Part shown: positions 1-10,540 of the stretch, one piece after another
Position numbering within the stretch: the first letter of the stretch is position 1
Layout of the letters: each line of letters starts with the position of its first letter
From: Aricia agestis
Taxonomy: Eukaryota > Arthropoda > Insecta > Lepidoptera > Lycaenidae
Direction of reading: 5' to 3'
Length of the DNA: 64,000 bases
Assembly (NCBI RefSeq): GCF_905147365.1
Contig: NC_056425.1
Location: forward strand, 5,401,501-5,465,500
Notes under the pieces: generated by a model
The model's database searches: none
What the model saw: the letters and a program-made list of their open reading frames with translations, nothing else
What the model was told of the DNA's origin: nothing
Translations under genes and position numbers: made by a program

Positions 1-126
1 AGTATCCTATGTCCTTTCTCGGGACTCAAGGTACTTATCTGCATACCAAATTTCAGCAAACCTGTTCAGCGCTTTGGACATGAAGAGGTAACAGACAGAC
101 GACATTTATATTAATATTAGTATGGA
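1..126 (-). mobile_element. HelA Helitron-like fragment (5' terminal side)
   Basis: Contains the HelA body (CTATGTCCTTTCTCGGGACTC, then a CAGACAGAC tract) and ends TAATATTAGTATGGA, the reverse complement of the 5' terminus TCCATACTAATATT. The 3' side lies outside the window. Confidence 0.7.
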
Positions 127-552
127 AGTATGAATGTTAAAGTTAACAGCTGAAAAAATTTTAAAACGTTGAAAAGTTAGACACCACACTTGCTTCCAAG
201 CGAGAAATCATATTTAGTGTTGTAATTAAAAAATGCACGGTTTTAAATACACAATGATCTAGCCAGACCGTTTTTCTTCCCTAAAATTCATGTATACCTA
301 AATTCATTAAAATAATACTGTTACACATTTTAAGATAGAAAAAAATATGAGCAATAAAATTTTTAAACTAATTTTTGAAAAGTTTTAAAACATTTTATTA
401 TAAAAAAAAAAAAAACAATTTAGAAAAGCCATCTTGTAAAATAAAAATGTATTTACGTTAACTTTTGGATGTACTAGATCCATTTAAATATATAATTATA
501 TTAAATCATAACTAGTCTTTAACACCCAAGAAATGGTAAAAGAAATAGAGGA
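127..552. other. AT-rich, nothing recognised
   Basis: About 425 bp of AT-rich DNA with a short A run near 400. No ORF, TIR or known element end was found. Confidence 0.6.
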
Positions 553-703
553 AGACAGTTCCGGAGGTGGGAAGATAAATTAAAAATGACAGCAGGAAAA
601 ACTTGGACAAGGACAGCGCTAAACAGAATATTTAGAATGGAAAGAAATGGGGGAGGCCTTTGCCAAAAAAAAGACAAACATACCGAGTCTATGGTACTAC
701 TGA
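553..703 (+). pseudogene. RTE-type LINE ORF2 C-terminal remnant
   Basis: Reads RRWEDKLKMTAGKTWTRTA, then after one frameshift near 637 WKEMGEAFAKK and a stop at 701-703. The WED...AG..W.R.A.....W...GEAFA pattern is the usual C-terminus of RTE/BovB-like LINE polyproteins in Lepidoptera. An A/T-rich tail with AAATAAATAAAA follows (about 765-789), as for a LINE 3' end. Confidence 0.65.
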
Positions 704-790
704 CCCGCTAGAGTCAGTGGGATAAGCTAAAATAAAAATCAACAAGTCTGAAAAATAATGAAGGCTATAAATAAATAAAATAATTATTAT

Positions 791-1097
791 GGTTGGGTTG
801 CATCAGAGGCGCGGTTAAAGTTAAAGTTTAAGTTATGGTTATAGTTAAATATGGCGTCGTTTAACTTTAACCTTAACTTTAACCGGAGAAATTCACAGAT
901 GTCAGTTGCGTATAATTTTTTTATTGAAGCTACAGGTAACGGGATTGAGGGTATAAAAAATTGAATAATCCGTAAAAATCGACAGGAAAAATATAACACC
1001 GTAAAACATAGTAAATTTTCAGATATACGTATGAGCGGAGGTTAAATATGGCGTTAAAGTTACAGTTATTATTAAAGTTAGTTGGTGCAACACAACC
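791..1097. mobile_element. MITE-like element with GGTTGNGTTGCAYC ends
   Basis: Left end GGTTGGGTTGCATCAGA and right end (read in reverse) GGTTGTGTTGCACCAAC are imperfect terminal inverted repeats. Sub-terminal AAATATGGCG and GTTAAAGTTA motifs recur inverted. No coding capacity; the short ORF here is incidental. Confidence 0.5.
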
Positions 1098-1389
1098 TAA
1101 AAGTCTTTAATAATTTGGTTTTTCTTTAGGAAGTCACAAATTAAATGCTAATTGCTAACGTAATACCATTGATACGGCAATCATTTGAAACCATAAAAAT
1201 ACCCACAAATTATATTCCTCGTTTCTAAAGATAATAATTATAGTATCTAAAGTAACGATAAGTCATTTTCCTTAGAAAATAGACATGGAAGCTTGTATAA
1301 TAAAATGTTATATAATATTATTGCCCGTTAAATTAAATTATGGTAACAGTCAATTTAAAAATTGCCTTTATGTAAAAAATTATATTATA

Positions 1390-1593
1390 CGATGACGCCG
1401 CAACTCCGTTGCGCCAAAACTCCTTTATCGCGCAGGAACCGTGCATTTTCCGGGATAAAAAACTATCCTATGTCCTTTCCCGGGACTCAAAGTATCTCCA
1501 TACCAAATTTCAACAAAATCGGTTCAGTGGTTTGAGCGTGAAGAGGTAACAGACAGACAGACTTTCGCATTTATAATATTAGTAAAGTATGGA
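1390..1593 (-). mobile_element. HelA Helitron-like element, near full length
   Basis: On the - strand it runs from TCCATACTTTACTAATATT to the 3' hairpin GCAACGGAGTTGC and GGCGTCAT. The terminal CTAG has decayed (the + strand reads ACGATGACG). The body carries GACAGAC repeats, CGGTTCAG, and CCCGGGA. About 204 bp, matching the intact copy at 31548-31757. Confidence 0.75.
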
Positions 1594-2640
1594 TATTACG
1601 ATGTCGATGGTTAAAAACCCAATAAACCGAAAAAAGCAATATTCCGATACAACATAACTTTTCAATTACTCTAATACGAATAAATCGGCGTAAGTCGAAT
1701 TCCGATATTTATGTTGCGATGTGACAAACACTGATATATCAGGCCATATTAGGGGCCTCCAGACATAATCTTGACCGATAAGATGCCATTATATTTATTG
1801 CCGACCACCCAACGGGGGTGGCGGCAGTGGCGTAGCTAGGTAACCGAGGACCCAGGGACCCAGGCCCCGACCAGAGGCGACGCAACTCGCAAGACGTAAA
1901 ATGTATGTGAACGAGGCCTGATTAGAGGCGTATTTGGAAATTTGACGTGCCTTTAACTTATTTAAGTTAAATCTAATCAATGCTTACTATCTGAAAGAGA
2001 AAAAAAAAACAGCTTCAAAACATCAGCAATTCTTAGCTTGTAATTGAGAGGTTGAGGGACCGCAAAAGCTCGGGCGCGCCGGGTCACCACCCTACCTTAC
2101 TATGCCACTGGGTGCGTGGCCACGTTAGCCTCCAAAGCGGGCGCTATTACCCCAAGTGTGGGCACAGTTGCCCCGACATAAGCCGAGGGGGGGTATTAAG
2201 TGTTTCAATGTCAATTGTAATGCATTATACATGTACGCAGTACGCAGTATTTGAATAAAAGACTAGTGGAATCCGCAGTCTTTGTTGGGAGACAAGAAAC
2301 AGGGCATGGCATAATAAACTTATATATTTAAATCATATAATCCTTTCAAATACATTCCAAACATTGTGTCACAAATTTTATTCGAATATTCTAAAATCGA
2401 TTTTAAGTTTAAAACGGGTAAACACTCGATACATTCCCGTCTGAAACCCTTCTATATAAACCCATATTATATCGATTAATCGTCAAACGCTTTGAGTATC
2501 GAGTTTAGTGATGTAGCAGCCGAGTGTGGTTTGTACGACCACGTATTAGAGTAAATACTAAATACGGTTTATTACGGTTATAACGTATATTGCTACTTGA
2601 GTTATGTAAGCTATCGAATTAGACTCATAGTAAATAAATA
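1594..2640. other. no gene recognised
   Basis: Unannotated DNA. A GTGGCGTAGCTAGG motif at about 1828 resembles a common DNA-transposon end, and 2050-2200 is locally GC-rich. Neither could be tied to a paired end. The ORFs at 1795-1980 and 2052-2258 have no recognisable product. Confidence 0.5.
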
Positions 2641-3353
2641 ATCAGGGCGAGCGAAGCGAGCCCTAGTATGCCCCACAACCTGAACATTTTGTGGTACACT
2701 TTACGGAAAAACTATCACGCCTATTGATTTGTGCTTTAAGAGGATTCCACACCGCCGTTTTTCCATACAAACGCTGTCCCCTGTTTCCTCCCTGGATAAT
2801 GCCGGTAGAGTTATGATTTTTTTCCTGAATATTTATGGCCACTATTAGCATGTCCCTATGTTTTCCTTTTTTTCATAATTTAATTATTAAAAAAGATAAG
2901 AACGTCCAAAAACCCAAAAAAATGGCCGGATTTTCCTCTGTGTTCAAACACCCAGAAAACAAAACTGGCTAGAATATACAAAAAAAATAAAATATAGGAA
3001 CACAGCTCAAGCCTTGCTTTAATTCTTAATGAAAAAATTACTTAAATCGGTTAAGTTTTGGAGAAGGAATCAGCGGACAACGAATCGAAGATTTTCTGTT
3101 CTTTTATTAGATCTTTTGTCGTGTTGTCTCTATCGCGCTCTGCGGTGGGAGACTTAAGATTGGAGAGACAGCAATACATTTTCAAATACTTATTTTCAAT
3201 TTCTCTTGCCCCTGGTGTATCCTCTTAACACAGTAATTTTTATTTATAATAGCTATGTGTATCAGTCAGTCAAGGTGTGACGACGCGAGCCCTCACAAAG
3301 CTCGGCTTTTAGCTAGTAATATTATGAGACAGAGTTAGTAATTTATTGGAGAG
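2641..3353. other. possible Helitron-type end sequences in otherwise unknown DNA
   Basis: At 2644-2669 GGGCGAGCGAAGCGAGCCC, a perfect hairpin, leads into CTAGT. At 3294-3316 GAGCCCTCACAAAGCTCGGC is followed by TTTTAGCTAGT. Both look like Helitron 3' ends (hairpin then CTAG|T), but I could not find matching 5' ends. The remainder is AT-rich. Confidence 0.35.
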
Positions 3354-3535
3354 TAGATGACGCCCGCAACTCCGTTGCGCCAAAATTCGTTTATCGCGCG
3401 GGAACTGTACATTTTCCGGGATAAAGTATCCAATGTCCTTTCCCGGGACTCAAAGTATCTGCATACCTCAGCAAAATCGGTTTACCAGTTTCGGCGTGAA
3501 AAGTTTACAGACAGACAGGTACACTTTCGCATATT
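3354..3535 (-). mobile_element. HelA Helitron-like element, interrupted at its 5' end by a SINE
   Basis: Reads in reverse to the 3' end GCAACGGAGTTGCGGGCGTCAT with a decayed CTAG (CTAC). The other end stops at TTCGCATATTTT, where the SINE at 3537 begins, so the SINE probably inserted into it. Confidence 0.7.
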
Positions 3536-3536
3536 T

Positions 3537-3871
3537 TACGTGGGAGAGCCATGCTTCGGCACGAATGGGCTGACTCGACCGGAGAAATACCACGTTCTCA
3601 CAGAAAACCGGCGTGAAACAGCGCTTGCGCTGTGTTTCGCCGAGTGAGTGAGTTTACCGGAGGCCCAATCCCCTACCCTATTTCCTTCCCTACCCTCCCC
3701 TATTCCCTTCCCTAAACTCTCCTATTACCCTATTCCCTCTTAAAAGGCCGGTAACGCACCTGCAGCTCTTCTGATGCTGCGAGTGTCCATCAGTGGCGAC
3801 GGAAGTTGCTTTCCATCAGGTGACCCGTTTGCTCGTTTGCCCCCTTATTTCATAAAAAATAATAATAATAA
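3537..3871 (+). mobile_element. long lepidopteran SINE, copy 1 (LINE-tailed)
   Basis: Starts ACGTGGGAGAGCCATGCTTC, continues with a GC-rich head (GGCTCGACCGG, GCGTGAAACAGCGCTTGCGC), a pyrimidine block of CCCTA/CCCTTCCC units, then GGCCGGTAACGCACCTGCAG and the tail GTTTGCCCCCTTATTTCATAA plus an A/T-rich run. Five copies of the same structure occur in the window. No protein. Confidence 0.8.
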
Positions 3872-3899
3872 ACTATTGTACAAACAGCGAATCAAACTC

Positions 3900-4075
3900 A
3901 AACTCAAAATTTTTTATTCAGAATAAATTTTTGCAAATGTTCTCTGAAAGTCTACATGATGCCTACCACCGGTTCGGGAACTAACCCGGCGAGAAGAAAC
4001 TCGCACGGGGCCCACTTTTTTACCAAAAAAGTGAGAAAAAAATCAAGGCACAACACACAAAAACTCACGTGAAAA
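3900..4075 (-). repeat. 3' UTR fragment of a jockey-type LINE
   Basis: Contains CTACCACCGGTTCGGGAACT, CCCGGCGAGAAGAA and ACTCGCACGGGG, followed by a CACTTTTTTACCAAAAAAGTG hairpin. The same sequence follows the RT coding end of the truncated LINE at 32255-33091, which identifies it as that LINE's 3' UTR. Confidence 0.65.
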
Positions 4076-4672
4076 TTGTATATGAAATTAATCTGTGCCT
4101 TGTTATTTTAGTTACGTCGTAGTCGTCGGTAAATAATCACTTTTTAAGCTTACTTACAATACGAAAAAAAAACAGCAACATACCTGTAACACAAAAGAAA
4201 ATTAATTAATTTAAAATCATGTCTGACACATGTTTTACTGGATTGTTAGTAGTGCTACTCTTTAAAATGTAATTTTAAAGCACTTATTAAAATACTAAAA
4301 AGACTATAAAAATATAATTAAAATTTCCATTAAAGTATAAAAATTCAATAGCTAATTTCAGCGTCAAAAGAATAACAAAACTGTCTCAGCTTAAAACTCC
4401 AGACTTGTCAAACTATTGCTCATTAGGGCCACGTTTTAAAATTCAATTTCACCAATTATTAATTCTTCCACGGTATAATGTCATTAAAAATAGTTGGGAA
4501 GTTTGAAGCCGGATTCTTGGGAACTTTAAACGATCCCACACTAATGAAGATGATCGAAAGAACTGTTGCAAATTGCCCGTATTCAGAGCTGTTTCATTAA
4601 AATACCTTTTAACCGACTTTGAAAAAAAGGAGGAGCTTTCTCTTAACAGGCTTTGGGCCACCACAGCCACCA
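4076..4672. other. AT-rich, no gene recognised
   Basis: No element boundaries found except ACCGACTTTGAAAAAAAGGA at about 4613, a motif repeated elsewhere in the window (38430, 44655, 56265). The overlapping ORFs at 4449-4794 run into the SINE and are not genes. Confidence 0.5.
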
Positions 4673-5019
4673 TTTTTTTAAATAAAATAAGGGGGCAAAC
4701 GAGCAAGAACGGGTTACCTGATGGAAAGCAACTTCCGTCGCCCATGAACACTCGCAGCATCAGAAGAGCTGCAGGTGCGTTGCCGGCCTTTTAAGAGGGA
4801 ATAGGGTAATAGGGGAGGGTAGAGATGGGAAGGGAAGGGAATAGGGGAGGGTAGGGAAGGGAATAGGGGAGGGAATAGGATAGGGGATTGGGCCTCCGGT
4901 AAACTCATTCACTCGGCGAAACACAGCGCAAGTGTTGTTTCACGCCGGTTTTTTGTGAGAACGTGGTATTTCTCCAGTCGAGCCGGCCCATTCGTGCCAA
5001 AGCATGGCTCTCCCACGTA
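4673..5019 (-). mobile_element. long LINE-tailed SINE, copy 2
   Basis: Reverse orientation: TATGAAATAA-type tail at 4690, then GGCAAACGAGC, the GGGAAGGGAATAGGGGAGGG purine block, and the head ending GGCTCTCCCACGT at 5019. Its G-rich block is longer than in other copies. Confidence 0.8.
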
Positions 5020-5918
5020 TATTTTATATTGAATTATATAAAGCAGAACTAGAGTTAATGGCTAAATACATATAAATTCGTCAAATTTAATTTCTCATGG
5101 AAAATGTACACGTTTCTAGAATAAAAACTATAAACAATAATTAAGTATTTAAACTACAGACAATTGATAAAACAATATAAGACACACATAAAAATGGAAA
5201 TAATACATTAAACGCATCACCGGCCCGGCCTCTCATAGAAAACAAGCAATGGAACAGCAAAAAATGTAAAGGGCGTAAGCGACAAAATGGTTTTTGTCGC
5301 GTAATTTTAAAACCATAAATACATTTCATATAAGCTATGGGCAAATTAAAGTGTATGTTTGAACCAATTTATGTACAAGTTTTGGAAGCTTAAATCACTC
5401 TCCTTTGTTGGCAAAACAGGAATACCTTTTTTACAGAAATCTTTTTGATTGATTATTTTGTGTTGTAAAAGTTGACCAATAGTGTTATGCTATGGGTAAT
5501 TCAAAGACAAGGACATGATGAATACTGATAATGAACTCTAATTTCTTAGCTTTAGTCATCGCTGAGAAAAATCGATATCGCTACTACTAATAATAATAAT
5601 CTAATGTAATCGCTATAAACACATTAAGATTGTCCGTCTGTAGGTCTCTCCAAGTTAGTTAATGTAGAAGTTTGTTGTATGTCACGACTCACGAGTCAGG
5701 AGTCTCCGGCTAACTATCTAATGGATATCAGTTAATACTTGCTGACTTCTTACCAACTGAACCTAATCGGAAAAGAAAGTTTTAAAGTGCATCTATTGCA
5801 ATCTACTTAATGAAGACGAAGAAAGAACTAAAGTCAAAACTTAAATATCAATTATTACTTAGAAGACCTGTGAACTTAGCATATTTACAACATGTTTTTT
5901 AAATTAGCCAATGCTGTC
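5020..5918. other. no gene recognised
   Basis: About 900 bp of AT-rich DNA. A 67-codon ORF at 5141-5344 has no recognisable product. No TIRs or element ends identified. Confidence 0.5.
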
Positions 5919-6185
5919 TCACTGCTGGGCAAAGGCCTCCCCTAGAGTCTTCCATTTTTGTCGATCCTGCGCCACCGTTGGCCAGCCCGGCTAGTATCCC
6001 TCCAGCTCATCGCGCCATCTCTTCCTTGGCCGGCCACGGTTGCGTCGTCCGTCTTCCAGTACCCACTCGGTCGATATCCTTGCCCAACGGTCAGAGTGCA
6101 TGCGGCTTATGTGGCCAGCCCAATCCCACTTTAACTTGGCCGCCTTAATTCCTACCTAGCTACGTCTTTCACTCCGGTTTGTGAG
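5919..6185 (-). pseudogene. RTE-type LINE ORF2 C-terminus, broken
   Basis: On the - strand it reads KAAKLKWDWAGHISRMHSDR, then RNRGRPRKRWRDELEGY, an in-frame TAG, WPTVAQDRQKWKTLGEAFAQ and a TGA at 5919-5921. KLKWxWAGH, RGRPRKRW and WKxLGEAFAQQ are hallmark C-terminal motifs of RTE/BovB-like reverse transcriptase polyproteins. The internal stop and missing 5' part show a dead copy. Confidence 0.85.
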
Positions 6186-6236
6186 CGCAGTAAGGTGTTT
6201 CTAATTTTATCTACAAGTTTTACTCGTTACATCATA

Positions 6237-6330
6237 TCCATACTAATATTATAAACGTGAAAGTGTGTCTGTCTGCCTGTTACCTCTTCACGACCAAACC
6301 ACTGATGTAATTTTGCTGAAATTCGTTATT
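6237..6330 (+). mobile_element. HelA Helitron-like 5' fragment
   Basis: Begins A|TCCATACTAATATTATAAA, followed by CGTGAAAGTGTGTCTGTCTG and ATTTTGCTGAAATTCG, then diverges. The 3' half is missing. Confidence 0.7.
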
Positions 6331-6751
6331 GTTGTATTTGTTAAAAAATGAAATAATTATGTTTCACCTAGTTAGTGTATTAAAATACGTACAATTGAAA
6401 AATCATTTTTTCTTCCTCCGTATCAATAGACAACGATCGATTTTCACGCACAACTAAAAGAGAAATAGAAAAGCTTGGCAAATTAAAAACCCAATCGAAG
6501 GGCAACCAAACCAGACATTAATAAAGAACAATATGAAAACGCTGAAAAAGAAACACGAACTTGGACGCGGACGGGTCGTACAAAAAGACGCAATTTCCGC
6601 AACCAATGGCCCGCGAACTGACGGACGAAATTCCCCAATCAACGTTATTAAATGTACTGGTATGATGGATAACGTGACGTAACGCTATAATTGGGTTACG
6701 TGAAGTCGTTACTTGGGCTTTGATGGTTCACCAATATCAGGATTGTTTGGT
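6331..6751. other. no gene recognised
   Basis: Unremarkable AT-rich DNA. The ORF at 6454-6642 has no recognisable product. Confidence 0.5.
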
Positions 6752-7117
6752 AACGCCTCCGTGGTCTAGTGGTATAGATCGCAGCTCTAGAGTCTCGACT
6801 CGGAGGTCGTGGGTTCGATTCCCGCGTTGGAAACATGTTATTTCCAAGTTTGGACAATGCAGGCTGATCACCTGATTGTCTGACAAGTAAGATGATCCTT
6901 GCGTCGGATGGGCATGTAAAAAGTCGGTCCTGCGCCTGATCTCTAGCCGGTCGTGTCAGTCTTCCGTCGCACTGGGTTATGAGAGTAAAGGAATAGAGAG
7001 TGCTCTTGTGTACAGCGCACACAATTGGGCACTATAAAAATTACTCCTGCGTAGCTGGCCTGGTTTCAATGAAACCGGCCACCGGCACCGAAACCGGTGT
7101 GGGAGCTATTATTATAA
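6752..7117 (+). mobile_element. tRNA-headed SINE, copy 1
   Basis: A pol III A box TGGTCTAGTGG (6762-6772) and B box GGTTCGATTCC (6812-6822) sit 40 bp apart in a tRNA-like head. The body of about 290 bp (CATGTTATTTCCAAGTTTGG, TGCGTCGGATGGGCATG, TGCGCACAC-like) matches the copy at 34396. AGGATTG occurs at both edges and may be a short target duplication. Not a tRNA gene: no full cloverleaf closes. Confidence 0.85.
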
Positions 7118-7982
7118 GGATTGGTAGAATCGAAAAATTTTAGCAAATGATATAATTCTTATGATTCTTACGTATACATCTTTACTCTTTAGGCATAAAT
7201 TATTGTAATAGTAAAGAACATCCTTTATATTATGCGCTTGGCATTCCGTCTAATTTCGCATAAAAGAAATACATTTCTACAAGGATTTTTAGTGAGTGGT
7301 ACCGCCGCCATCTTGTTTTGTGTCACTATGTCCTCGCCTTGGTGTTAAAATATTTCATTGAAGTATTTTTTCCATGTAGCCGATGGAACTCGCTCACGTC
7401 ATGAGTGACAACTGACAGCTGCTTCGCCTATATGGACCATGGTCCAGGACATTATCCAAGTGCCACAAGACCCTTGTAGTACTGTAGTATGCACTTGAAA
7501 TTTCATAAAACTTCATATATCCGAAAAATAAGACGAAAATTGAATGCAAGCCGAATTTTCAGTTTCTATTCGTCGCAAAATTAGTAATTGCGGCCAAAAT
7601 TCTTACGTCCCATGTCAAGCCCTCACAAATATGGAATTTAATCTCATCATAGTTAATTACATTACTGTTCCAGCGAACCGAAACATAGGCTTTGGTTGGC
7701 TCACATTCGAGTTTATGCACTGCTAGTTTACAAACGAAAATTTTATCCCAAACGATGGTCGGATAATTCGAAAGCATTTTTGTTACTTTACATGTTCAGA
7801 GAGATTGGACCTATCTAAATCCATTTGCAAAAGTGTCTAACCTCTTTAAGCTTAAACGGCTAAAGCGATTTTCATAAAATTTTGTATGGATGTATTTTGA
7901 GTCCCAAAAAGAATAGTTTTTATCTCGGCAAAATGTCGAGGTAGAACGAAGTTCAGAGCATCATATTATTTTGTTCGAATAA
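7118..7982. other. no gene recognised
   Basis: About 865 bp. The antiparallel ORFs at 7544-7777 overlap each other and have no recognisable product. 7840-7980 contains degraded Helitron-like wording (TTCATAAAATTTTGTATGGA, TGAGTCCCAAAAAGAATAG, TATCTCGGCAAAATG). Confidence 0.5.
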
Positions 7983-8285
7983 TCTTCTTATAAATAAAAT
8001 TCTCGTGTCACAATGTTAGTTACCGTACTCCTCCGAAACGGCTTTACTGATTTTAACCAAATTTTATATGTATATTCACTAGGTCTGAGAATATTAAGTC
8101 CATTAATTGTTGAATAAATAATAGTAAATTATTGCAACTCGAGACTGACGGCGACCATTGTTTGTGCGACGGGATAGCGATGGACGTTGCCATGGTGACA
8201 TACTTATTTAGCCACTTCAATAAAATAATATGTCTGAAAATCGAAATACTTTGTACGGCAAAACAACGTATGCCGGAACAGCTAG
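7983..8285 (+). mobile_element. HelD Helitron-like element
   Basis: Begins A|TCTTCTTATAAATAAAATTC with the familiar CTCCTCCGAAACGGCTTTAC body and ends ATGCCGGAACAGCTAG|T. The interior (GACTGACGGCGACCATTG, GATGGACGTTGCCATGG) matches the copy at 34155-34375. Confidence 0.7.
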
Positions 8286-8585
8286 TTTATTAATAAAATA
8301 CAGTATAGTTTAACGTAATGTATTTTTTAATCAATAACGAACCTCAATACGATAAAAACCCGCAAAAGCAGAAATACTATGTTGAAATTACAAGAAGCTT
8401 CGTTTGCTCGCACAGCAAATAATATTCAGCATTATTTGCTTATTTTTCTTTTCTTTGTTTAAATCTGCATTTGACTCGCGTTACCCAGAGGCAGCAATTT
8501 TCGAGCCAAATCGAGTGTGAACCGACCATTAAACGTTTTTACCCTCCGCTCTTAAATATTCCAAAAGTCGACGCATCTTGCATTC
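8286..8585. other. no gene recognised
   Basis: AT-rich DNA with one ORF (8471-8686) that runs into the LINE. No product recognised. Confidence 0.5.
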
Positions 8586-8615
8586 AAGAAAATTGGAGAG
8601 CAGGGTTGCCGCAAA

Positions 8616-9012
8616 TAAAGGATAACGTGACGTCGTTCACTTGGGAAGTTCTTTGGTTTACCAATAATATAAAGATTGCTATTTAAAAGGACATACGATC
8701 AGTTGCTTACGTACAAACGTTGAAGCTAAATTTGTTGTCGTAGTAAAAAACAACAACAACACAAAAACATTTTTTCAACCGTGCGTTTTTCGCGTAACTT
8801 TCTGCCGTGCACTGTAAAACTCTGGAACGAACTGTCACCAGCAGTATTTCCGGACCTATAGACCTGCAAACCTTCAAGAAAAGAGCGTATTCCCTCTTAA
8901 AAGGCCGGCAACGCACCTGCAGCTGCAGCGCTGTCCATGGGCGACGGTAGTTGCTTTCCATCAGGTGATCCGTTTGCTCGTTAAAAAAAAAGATCATCAT
9001 CATCTTCTATTG
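8616..9012 (+). mobile_element. 5'-truncated LINE 3' end with 30-bp target site duplication
   Basis: Bounded by an exact 30-bp direct repeat at 8586-8615 and 9013-9042. The 3' part translates, across frameshifts, to the LINE C-terminus TVKLWNELSPAVFPD and DLQTFKKRAYSLLKGRQRTC, then a 3' UTR (GTTGCTTTCCATCAGGTGA, CGTTTGCTCGTT) and an A run with ATC repeats. The RTVxLWNELPxAVFP...KKRAY motif marks the end of an APE-type LINE ORF2. The last ~110 bp are the source of the tail shared by the long SINEs. Confidence 0.7.
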
Positions 9013-9042
9013 AAGAAAATTGGAGAGCAGGGTTGCCGCAAA

Positions 9043-9860
9043 CAAACTCAAGTAATCGCCTCCAGGGTTCAAGAGTTACCAAATCTGGGTACATTTGGCA
9101 ACCCTGGAGGCAGGCTGATTGGATGTCTGGAGGATAATTTAGGCTTTTCTTTATTGTTAGGGGAAAACAATTTAATTGAAATCTCGGAATGTAAATAAAT
9201 GTAAATGAATACAGACTAATGATTATAATAAAACACGTTTAGTACTCTAAATGTCGGTAAAATTGTTCTTGGTTTATATTTCTTGTAGTAGTTAACTGGG
9301 AAAATATATTCGGTATAATTGATTATGGATATATTTTTGGCTCATATTAATTTAAATATTGACTTTATATTTAAATCCTAATTTACTTCTAATTTTTTTA
9401 AAGCATGGCTAGTTACAAAACAATAAAGTTAAGATACCAGTTACAACAAACAACTTAACCCTAAACATACATCGGCAATTCCATGCAAAAATCAACTTGG
9501 ACAACTAAATTTTTCAATCGAATCTGCAATCCCAGACAAAGGGATCCGAAAATCCACGAGGGTAAGACACGGAGGGTTAGAATCTAATTTACAAATGCAC
9601 TGCTCTGCTGACGGCTTCCATCGGGCCGTTTTGACCTCATCATGAAAAAAGCGAATTGCATTTGTCTGTCCACGATGCTCTTTGAGGGTTAATTGCAAAA
9701 TTGATTGGGATCATCACATGTTTTCTGACTTTTTACAAGTTCATTTAATTTACGGCATAGACTGCGATTTTGGACAGGTAAATAATAAGTATGAAGTGGA
9801 CTACTATTTTTATACTAGATTCTAGAGCATCTGAATCGGCTCACGCACACATAAACGCAA
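9043..9860. other. no gene recognised
   Basis: About 820 bp. The ORF at 9492-9698 (-) lies in non-repetitive sequence, but no product is recognisable. 9050-9120 carries a short inverted pair around GCCTCCAGGGTT and AACCCTGGAGGC. Confidence 0.5.
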
Positions 9861-10086
9861 TCTAATTATATAAAACTCAAAGGTGACTGACATGGTGATC
9901 TATCAACGCACAGCCCAAACCACTGGACGGATTGGGATAAAATTTGGCATGCAGGTAGATGTTATGACGTAGGTATCAGCTAAGAAAGGATTTTGTAAAT
10001 TCCAACCCCAAGGGGTTCAAATAGGGGATAAAAGATTGTATTTAATAATACTTCTTAACGCGAGCGAAGCCGCGGGCAATAGCTCA
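9861..10086 (+). mobile_element. HelB Helitron-like unit 1 of a head-to-tail trimer
   Basis: Starts A|TCTAATTATATAAAACTCAA, carries GACTGACATGGTGATCTATC and CAGCCCAAACCACTGGACGG, and ends with hairpin GCGAGCGAAGCCGCGGGC and AGCTCA. The next unit begins at the next base. Confidence 0.85.
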
Positions 10087-10313
10087 TCTAATTATATAAA
10101 ACTCAAAGATGACTGACATGGTGATCTATCAACGCACAGCCCAAACCACTGGACGGATTGGGCTGAAATTTGGCATGCAGGTAGATGTTATGACGTAGGC
10201 ATCAGCTAAGAAAGGATTTTGATCAATTCTACCCCCAAGGGGCTCAAATAGGGGATGAAAGTTTGTATATAATAATACTTCTTAACGCGAGCGAAGCCGC
10301 GGGCAAAAGCTCG
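10087..10313 (+). mobile_element. HelB Helitron-like unit 2 of the trimer
   Basis: Same structure, 227 bp, ending AGCTCG directly joined to the TC of unit 3. It is closer to unit 3 than to unit 1 (both read TTGGGCTGAAATTTGG and GATCAATTCTACCCCCAAG). Confidence 0.85.
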
Positions 10314-10540
10314 TCTAATTATATAAAACTCAAAGGTGACTGACATGGTGATCTATCAACGCACAGCCCAAACCACTGGACGGATTGGGCTGAAATTTGG
10401 CATGCAGGTAGATGTTATGACGTAGGCATCAGCTAAGAAAGGATTTTGATCAATTCTACCCCCAAGGGGTTAGAATAGGGGATGAAAGATTGTATATAAT
10501 AACACTAATTTAGGCGAGTAAAGCCGCGGGCAAAAGCTAG
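10314..10540 (+). mobile_element. HelB Helitron-like unit 3 of the trimer
   Basis: 227 bp, ending AAAAGCTAG|T, the only unit with the canonical CTAG terminus. The array as a whole sits between A and T, the expected Helitron target. Confidence 0.85.

Noticed and set aside
3660..3750. Interstitial telomeric repeat (CCCTA-like)
   Set aside because: Insect telomeric repeat is TTAGG; this is the internal pyrimidine block of a SINE seen five times.
4449..4908. ORFs at 4449, 4573 and 4714
   Set aside because: They run through the SINE and its LINE-derived tail in several frames.
6752..6840. tRNA gene
   Set aside because: A and B boxes are present, but the arms do not close a cloverleaf, and the same head plus body recurs at 34396 with a target duplication. 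It is a SINE.
9492..9698. 68-codon ORF as a candidate exon
   Set aside because: No splice-site pattern or family resemblance strong enough to report as a gene.
9861..10540. Three regular direct repeats considered as a CRISPR array or satellite
   Set aside because: Units are 226-227 bp with no spacers, and single copies with the same ends occur at three other places. This is a mobile element array in a eukaryotic genome.
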